From NCBI GenBank assembly GCA_016212165.1, contig JACRGY010000040.1, positions 1 through 56,679 on the forward strand: a stretch of 56,679 nucleotides of DNA, written 5' to 3'. Source of the stretch: Nitrospirota bacterium. Its GTDB lineage: Bacteria; Nitrospirota; Thermodesulfovibrionia; Thermodesulfovibrionales; UBA1546. Positions 52,609 through 56,679 of the stretch are shown here, in pieces. The number at the start of each line of letters is the position of its first letter. Positions within the stretch are counted from its first letter, which is position 1. Both the position numbers and the translations under genes were made by a program. A model generated the notes under the pieces. The model was given only the letters and a program-made list of their open reading frames with translations, was not told the DNA's origin and did no database searches.

Positions 52609-52774
52609 GCAGGTATTGACAAAAGCAACTTTATTCTAGTACTATCTATCTACGATAGTTCAAATCGTGTTTTAAAACCCCCCAGGATAGGCTCAAGAAT
52701 CCGCTAAGGCGGAAAAGACCTACCGGGTATTATTATATAAACCACACATAGAAAATCCCAAATAGGAGCTAATT

Positions 52775-54034
52775 ATGGAAAACGTCTCTATTTCAGAACT
52801 CAAAGAAAAAACCATTGATGAATTAACAACATTTGCAAAGTCTCTCAATGTAGACGGCGCCTCAGGAATGAGAAAACAGGATCTCATATTCGCAATTCTT
52901 CAGGCACAGACAGAAAAAACAGGCAATGTTTTTGGAGCAGGCGTTCTTGAGATACTGCCGGATGGTTTCGGGTTTCTGAGGTCACCTGATTACAGCTATC
53001 TCCCGGGGCCTGATGATATCTATGTCTCTCCGTCACAGATACGCAGGTTTACCCTAAGAACAGGAGATCTTGTTTCAGGCCAGATAAGGCCTCCCAAAGA
53101 AAGCGAAAGATATTTCGCGCTGCTTAAGGTAGAGGCAGTAAACCATGAATCACCGGAAGACAGCATCAACAGAACCCTCTTCGATAACCTCACGCCATAT
53201 TACCCTACAGAAAGGATAAAGCTCGAATACGACCAGAATGATTATTCAACAAGGGTCATGGAACTTATATGCCCTGTCGGCAAAGGGCAAAGAGGGATGA
53301 TAGTTGCCGCACCAAGGACAGGCAAGACAATGCTCCTGCAGTCAATCGCTAAAGCTACGAAGAAAAACCACAGGGAAATACACCTCATAATACTCCTTAT
53401 AGATGAAAGGCCGGAAGAGGTAACAGACTGGAAAAGACAGGTCTCCACAGCAGAAATAATCAGCTCAACATTCGATGAGCCCCCGCAGAGGCACTGTCAG
53501 GTTGCTGAGATGGTTATATACAGGGCCAAAAGACTCGTTGAGAGCAAGCGTGACGTAGTTATACTCCTGGACAGCATAACAAGGCTTGCAAGGGCTTATA
53601 ATGCCATCATACCTACAAGCGGAAAGGTTTTATCAGGCGGGCTTGATTCAAACGCCCTGCAGAAACCAAAGAGATTTTTTGGAGCTGCAAGGAACATTGA
53701 AAACGGCGGGAGCATTACAATCCTTGCAACTGCCCTGGTTGACACCGGGAGCAGAATGGATGATGTCATATTTGAAGAATTTAAAGGCACCGGCAATATG
53801 GAACTTCACCTGGACAGAAAACTCGTTGACAAGAGGATATTCCCGACTATAGATATAAATGCATCAGGCACAAGAAAGGAAGAACTCCTCGTTGACAAAG
53901 ACGTTCTTAACAAGATGTGGATATTAAGAAAGGTATTGAATCCGCTCAGCACTGTTGAAAGCATGGAGTTTCTGCTGGGGAAACTTACCGGCACAAAAAC
54001 CAATAAAGATTTTCTCGATATGATGAACACGTAA
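52775..54034 (+). CDS. rho: Transcription termination factor Rho
   Basis: 419 residues. N-terminal helical and OSB-fold RNA-binding domain ([30 protein letters not shown]), Walker [63 protein letters not shown]. Hexameric RNA helicase. Leader of 166 nt (52609-52774) contains CCGCTAAGGCGG and could take part in autoregulation as in other bacteria; nothing more specific is seen. Ribosome site AGGAGC. Confidence 0.97.
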   Translation: MENVSISELKEKTIDELTTFAKSLNVDGASGMRKQDLIFAILQAQTEKTGNVFGAGVLEILPDGFGFLRSPDYSYLPGPDDIYVSPSQIRRFTLRTGDLVSGQIRPPKESERYFALLKVEAVNHESPEDSINRTLFDNLTPYYPTERIKLEYDQNDYSTRVMELICPVGKGQRGMIVAAPRTGKTMLLQSIAKATKKNHREIHLIILLIDERPEEVTDWKRQVSTAEIISSTFDEPPQRHCQVAEMVIYRAKRLVESKRDVVILLDSITRLARAYNAIIPTSGKVLSGGLDSNALQKPKRFFGAARNIENGGSITILATALVDTGSRMDDVIFEEFKGTGNMELHLDRKLVDKRIFPTIDINASGTRKEELLVDKDVLNKMWILRKVLNPLSTVESMEFLLGKLTGTKTNKDFLDMMNT

Positions 54035-54064
54035 TTTAATTCAGGCAATACCCAACAGGCACGG

Positions 54065-54481
54065 TTAAAACTTAGACGGAAGCTTGAGATGACACGCATA
54101 ACAGAATTTCTTGCCTTTTAATATTCTCCTTAGATAATGCGTCTTCTTACCCGTAAGTTTGTTTACGGCAGACATGTGAACATCGTGGCACGTTATGCAA
54201 CTGACCCTGCCTTCCTTGTCAAGCGGCAAATCTACCGGAACTATAACCTTTGGGACCATGCCAACGGGATGAGAAAGCCTTTTTTCGAGTTTATGGCACC
54301 TCACGCATATTTTTTCAATATTAGTTCTGAGCAGCAAAGCAGTTTTCCCCAGGGGTAATTTTTCATGGCACTCAAAACATCCAACCTTGCCTATGAAATT
54401 ATGCCCTGCTGCCATTTCCGGCGTGGCAAAGACCAGCAAGAGAATCATTAAAAGCATCACTCTGCTATATCTTGAATGCAT
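54065..54481 (-). CDS. Tetraheme cytochrome c
   Basis: 138 residues from ATG 54481 (AAGGA upstream; GTG at 54493 is also possible). Signal peptide (VMLLMILLLVFATPEMAAG), then CFECH, CVRCH, CITCH and CYACH. The heme spacing is of the doubled-CXXCH type and resembles the N-terminal half of the heptaheme protein at 55042. Periplasmic. Overlaps the HAMP gene by 17 nt. Confidence 0.88.
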   Translation of the reverse strand: MHSRYSRVMLLMILLLVFATPEMAAGHNFIGKVGCFECHEKLPLGKTALLLRTNIEKICVRCHKLEKRLSHPVGMVPKVIVPVDLPLDKEGRVSCITCHDVHMSAVNKLTGKKTHYLRRILKGKKFCYACHLKLPSKF

Positions 54482-55031
54482 CAAGTCCTTCACGTAACTC
54501 CTCTATATTTTTTTTGAGCAAATCATTTTTTTGCTTAAACAATTCCCTGTCATTATGGTAGATTCCCATATCCGTAGCAGTAGCAGAAAGTTCGGCAAAA
54601 CGGTCTTTTATTTTCAGGAACTTATCCCTCATTGCCTTCCCCATTAAATCAAAATCTTCGGCTATATCCTTAAATTCATCATCTTTCCTAAGCCTGATAT
54701 TGACGGTCAGGTCCCCATCTATCAGCTTTTGTATATCCTGTGAAACTCTGAAAAGCGGTCCTGCTACCTTCCAGAAAGTTGATTTCATGGCCAGTATCAG
54801 GGCAATCATAACAATAAGAAGGCCTGCGAGATTAGCTGTAATCACATATGGCAACAGAAATTCATCAATGCTGCTTGGCAGATGAAATGTATAAATGACT
54901 TCTTCCAGCCGCCTGTTTGTGATTATATAAAATAAAATCGTTGCAACAATGCCTCCTGTTGCAGTAATTACAATAAACCGCAGAAGCATATTTTTCTGAA
55001 ATCCCTTTAAAGTAAATCTTTCCGTCCTCAT
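54465..55031 (-). CDS. HAMP-domain membrane protein (second of two)
   Basis: 188 residues: TM1 (LLRFIVITATGGIVATILFYI), short loop, TM2 (YVITANLAGLLIVMIALILA), HAMP (LFRVSQDIQKLIDGDLTVNI) and a coiled-coil tail. No kinase, methyl-accepting or cyclase output. Paralogous in plan to 55839-56411. Lies between the two cytochromes; probably a membrane partner of them. Confidence 0.82.
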   Translation of the reverse strand: MRTERFTLKGFQKNMLLRFIVITATGGIVATILFYIITNRRLEEVIYTFHLPSSIDEFLLPYVITANLAGLLIVMIALILAMKSTFWKVAGPLFRVSQDIQKLIDGDLTVNIRLRKDDEFKDIAEDFDLMGKAMRDKFLKIKDRFAELSATATDMGIYHNDRELFKQKNDLLKKNIEELREGLDAFKI

Positions 55032-55041
55032 ATTTCCTCCC

Positions 55042-55842
55042 TCATCTGTTATGGCATCTCAGACAGATTGCGCTGCCTTTATTACTCATAACAAGTTTAT
55101 TTTTCTCTGTAGAGTATGGATCATGGCATGAACCACAACCGAGTTTGCCGCTAAAGAGCTTCACAGGCGCCAGAGACGACTTAGGCTTATATCCGTTAGG
55201 ATCCCTCATCCTTGCCTCATCATAGCTTACGCCTATCGGATGACCGCCAAGATGTTGCGCAAGGTCTTTGGAATGCGTCCAGAAACCAGCGCCAACGATA
55301 GAGTCACCTTTACCTATTGAGCTGTCATGGCATGAGAGACACTGTATGGAGAGGCTGTCAAGTGCGTCTGAATTATTTGTACGTATATACTTGGAACCTG
55401 CGCCATGCGCAAAAGCGAGCACCCTTGTATGCGATATCTTACCCGGATTTTCCTCATGGCATGTACTGCAGAATTCCATGCCTTTGACAGGCCTTCTTAA
55501 GAGAGAAACCATTTTGCTCCACTCTAAAGAAGTGTGTATATCATGGCAGGTAGCACAGGTCAGTTTCTTCTCCGCCGACAATGGCATATCAGCAGGAACT
55601 CTCGCTTTATCAGGCGCTACCTCATCAGGATGGGAGTATTTTCTGACGACATTAGAGTGACAACGGCTGCAGAGAGTCCTGACCTTTCCTATCATAGGCA
55701 AGGGGCTTTTCTGTCCGGGTCTTGGCATGCCGGCATGACAGCCTTTGCATTCCTCAGCAGAAAATTCATGCGGCCTGTCGAAAAGCGCATAACCCGCGGC
55801 GCCAAGAATAATTAATAAAAATAGCACATAAAAAAATTTCAT
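55042..55842 (-). CDS. Heptaheme cytochrome c
   Basis: 266 residues. Signal/anchor MKFFYVLFLLIILGAAGYAL, then seven CXXCH: CKGCH, CSRCH, CATCH, CSTCH, CLSCH, CGSCH, CLRCH. Conserved extra histidines (SHPDEV, GGHPIGVSYDEA) are of the doubled-CXXCH family. Periplasmic electron transfer; redox partner unknown. Overlaps the first HAMP gene by 4 nt. Confidence 0.9.
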   Translation of the reverse strand: MKFFYVLFLLIILGAAGYALFDRPHEFSAEECKGCHAGMPRPGQKSPLPMIGKVRTLCSRCHSNVVRKYSHPDEVAPDKARVPADMPLSAEKKLTCATCHDIHTSLEWSKMVSLLRRPVKGMEFCSTCHEENPGKISHTRVLAFAHGAGSKYIRTNNSDALDSLSIQCLSCHDSSIGKGDSIVGAGFWTHSKDLAQHLGGHPIGVSYDEARMRDPNGYKPKSSLAPVKLFSGKLGCGSCHDPYSTEKNKLVMSNKGSAICLRCHNR

Positions 55843-56411
55843 GCTCTTATTTTATCAAGAATTCTGTCTATCTGTTTAGTTGTTTCCATCAATTCTTTAA
55901 GTTCAGCCCTTATCTCCTCATGGGCGTTCTTATCCATCCGACTTCCAATATCTTTCTGTATTGTTTCAAGTTTTGCAACAGCCTCTTTAACAGAACTCAG
56001 CCTTACCTGATAAACGTCTATGAGTTCATTAAGCCGCGGCGTAAGAGGAAACAGGTCAGCGCCCTCAAGAGGAGGCCTCTTTGAAAAATCTCCGCTGCCC
56101 AGTATTGCAGAGAAATCCGAGATAGCCTTAAGCGGGGTCACAATCTTTTTTGTTAGGGACTGGCTTAGCGCAATTACCCCGATGAAAATAAATACCGCAA
56201 CCGGCAGATATATTAGATATGTTTTCAGGTAAAGACTTGCCTCAAGTTTTTGCAAGGCCCTCAATGCCTCAGTGTATGTTGGAGGAAGCTCTTTGGGAAA
56301 AACAAAATAAAGAATAACAGAAGAGACTATCGCTCCCAGAAGAATAACCAGAAACAGATTTGTCCCAAATTTATAAAAAGAACTTTTCTTAAAAACGGCT
56401 GATGGCTGCAT
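55839..56411 (-). CDS. HAMP-domain membrane protein (first of two)
   Basis: 190 residues: TM1 (FGTNLFLVILLGAIVSSVIL), a 40-residue extracytoplasmic loop, TM2 (LIYLPVAVFIFIGVIALSQS), HAMP (IVTPLKAISDFSAILGSGDF) and a long C-terminal coiled coil. No recognisable output domain. First gene of the HAMP/cytochrome/HAMP/cytochrome operon. Confidence 0.82.
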   Translation of the reverse strand: MQPSAVFKKSSFYKFGTNLFLVILLGAIVSSVILYFVFPKELPPTYTEALRALQKLEASLYLKTYLIYLPVAVFIFIGVIALSQSLTKKIVTPLKAISDFSAILGSGDFSKRPPLEGADLFPLTPRLNELIDVYQVRLSSVKEAVAKLETIQKDIGSRMDKNAHEEIRAELKELMETTKQIDRILDKIRA

Positions 56412-56495
56412 ATGCCCTCCTAATCCGGGTTTTTGGTCTTTGCCTTATTCTCTCATAGAACCTTATCGGTATTCAATAAGAAAACTTTAGAGGCT

Positions 56496-56679
56496 TTATT
56501 TTTGTGGTTCCATTTCTTCCAATCTATCACAGACTTTCTCCCTGAATCTCTTTATATGCGAGCCTTCCCAATAAATATTGCCGCACTCCTTGCACCTTGA
56601 AAATCTGTTATATTGCACATAGATATGTTCCGGGACCAACCCTCGCACGCTTTTTTTCTCTATCCCTGCGATAAGCATA
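56496..56679 (-). CDS. Mut7-C type RNase-domain protein, C-terminal part, cut by the window edge
   Basis: About 60 residues remain, the N-terminal part is outside. YNRFSRCKECGNIYWEGSHI matches the zinc-ribbon end of Mut7-C (DUF82) proteins, which join a PIN-like nuclease fold to a four-Cys site. An ATG at 56678 occurs but the frame stays open to the edge, so it is treated as partial. Confidence 0.72.
   Translation of the reverse strand, partial: MLIAGIEKKSVRGLVPEHIYVQYNRFSRCKECGNIYWEGSHIKRFREKVCDRLEEMEPQK

Noticed and set aside
52640-52774. Riboswitch in the rho leader
   Set aside because: Only one small hairpin (CCGCTAAGGCGG) and no known riboswitch core; Rho autoregulation would not need one.
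1-56679. CRISPR arrays, prophage, complete insertion sequences, rRNA or tRNA genes
   Set aside because: No regularly spaced direct repeats with spacers, no transposase or integrase frame and no tRNA- or rRNA-like sequence was found by reading.

Overview
The window looks like a chromosomal stretch of an anaerobic, sulfur-metabolising bacterium, most likely Nitrospirota (Thermodesulfovibrionia-like). This rests on a complete dsrMKJOP operon with an RsbRD-like gene and a functional-looking dsrC, many heme and Fe-S proteins, heavy use of sigma-54 two-component regulators, moderate GC, and the protein flavour. The taxonomic call is an inference; no rRNA or tRNA gene was seen.

Layout. 1-5 kb: heat-shock operon hrcA-grpE-dnaK behind a perfect CIRCE operator (dnaK runs off the left edge), then polyamine genes (speE and an ornithine/lysine-type decarboxylase). 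5-10 kb: a PAS-rich hybrid histidine kinase, a class IV PLP enzyme, and a histidine kinase whose phospho-acceptor His is replaced by Arg. 10.2-23.1 kb, minus strand: one large gene train that combines a c-type-heme sensor kinase, four related receiver-domain proteins (stand-alone, NtrC-like, REC-GcvH-like and REC-NuoE fusions), a Hnd/Nuo-type NADH-oxidising flavoprotein module (NuoE, HndB-like, NuoF/HndC, NuoG-like) and five small regulators (DRTGG, RsbW-like ATPase, DRTGG, PHP, GHKL ATPase). This is my main candidate for an undescribed system: redox signalling physically fused to an electron-transfer (possibly bifurcating) complex.

23.3-27.6 kb, plus strand: scpA, a cell-wall amidase, a MamK-like bacterial actin and a membrane protein carrying a degenerate receiver plus a SPOR domain; this looks like a spatial-organisation or division module. 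27.6-30.2 kb: housekeeping and small genes (phosphoesterase, MarC, ferredoxin, VOC protein). 30.3-37.5 kb, minus strand: an adenosine-specific-kinase-like protein, a zinc-ribbon protein, dsrC, RsbRD-like, dsrM-K-J-O-P. 37.7-43.2 kb: DUF4390, NtrY, NtrX and a TMTC-like glycosyltransferase/TPR protein.

43.2-52.6 kb: central metabolism and biosynthesis (pyk, nadB, a YrfG-like nucleotidase, diguanylate cyclase, hisB, hisC, hisG, trpF, queF). This part holds two copies of an unusual structured inverted-repeat element (46.3-46.5 and 52.1-52.2 kb) whose outer stems differ in sequence yet pair almost perfectly in each copy. 52.8-56.7 kb: rho, then an operon alternating two HAMP membrane proteins with two multiheme cytochromes c, and a truncated Mut7-C-type protein at the right edge.

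Short dispersed repeats of the TGTCATTCC type, heptanucleotide tandem repeats inside grpE and hisC, and a class of promoters with a TATAAT box 6-8 nt from the start codon (apparently leaderless genes) recur through the window.
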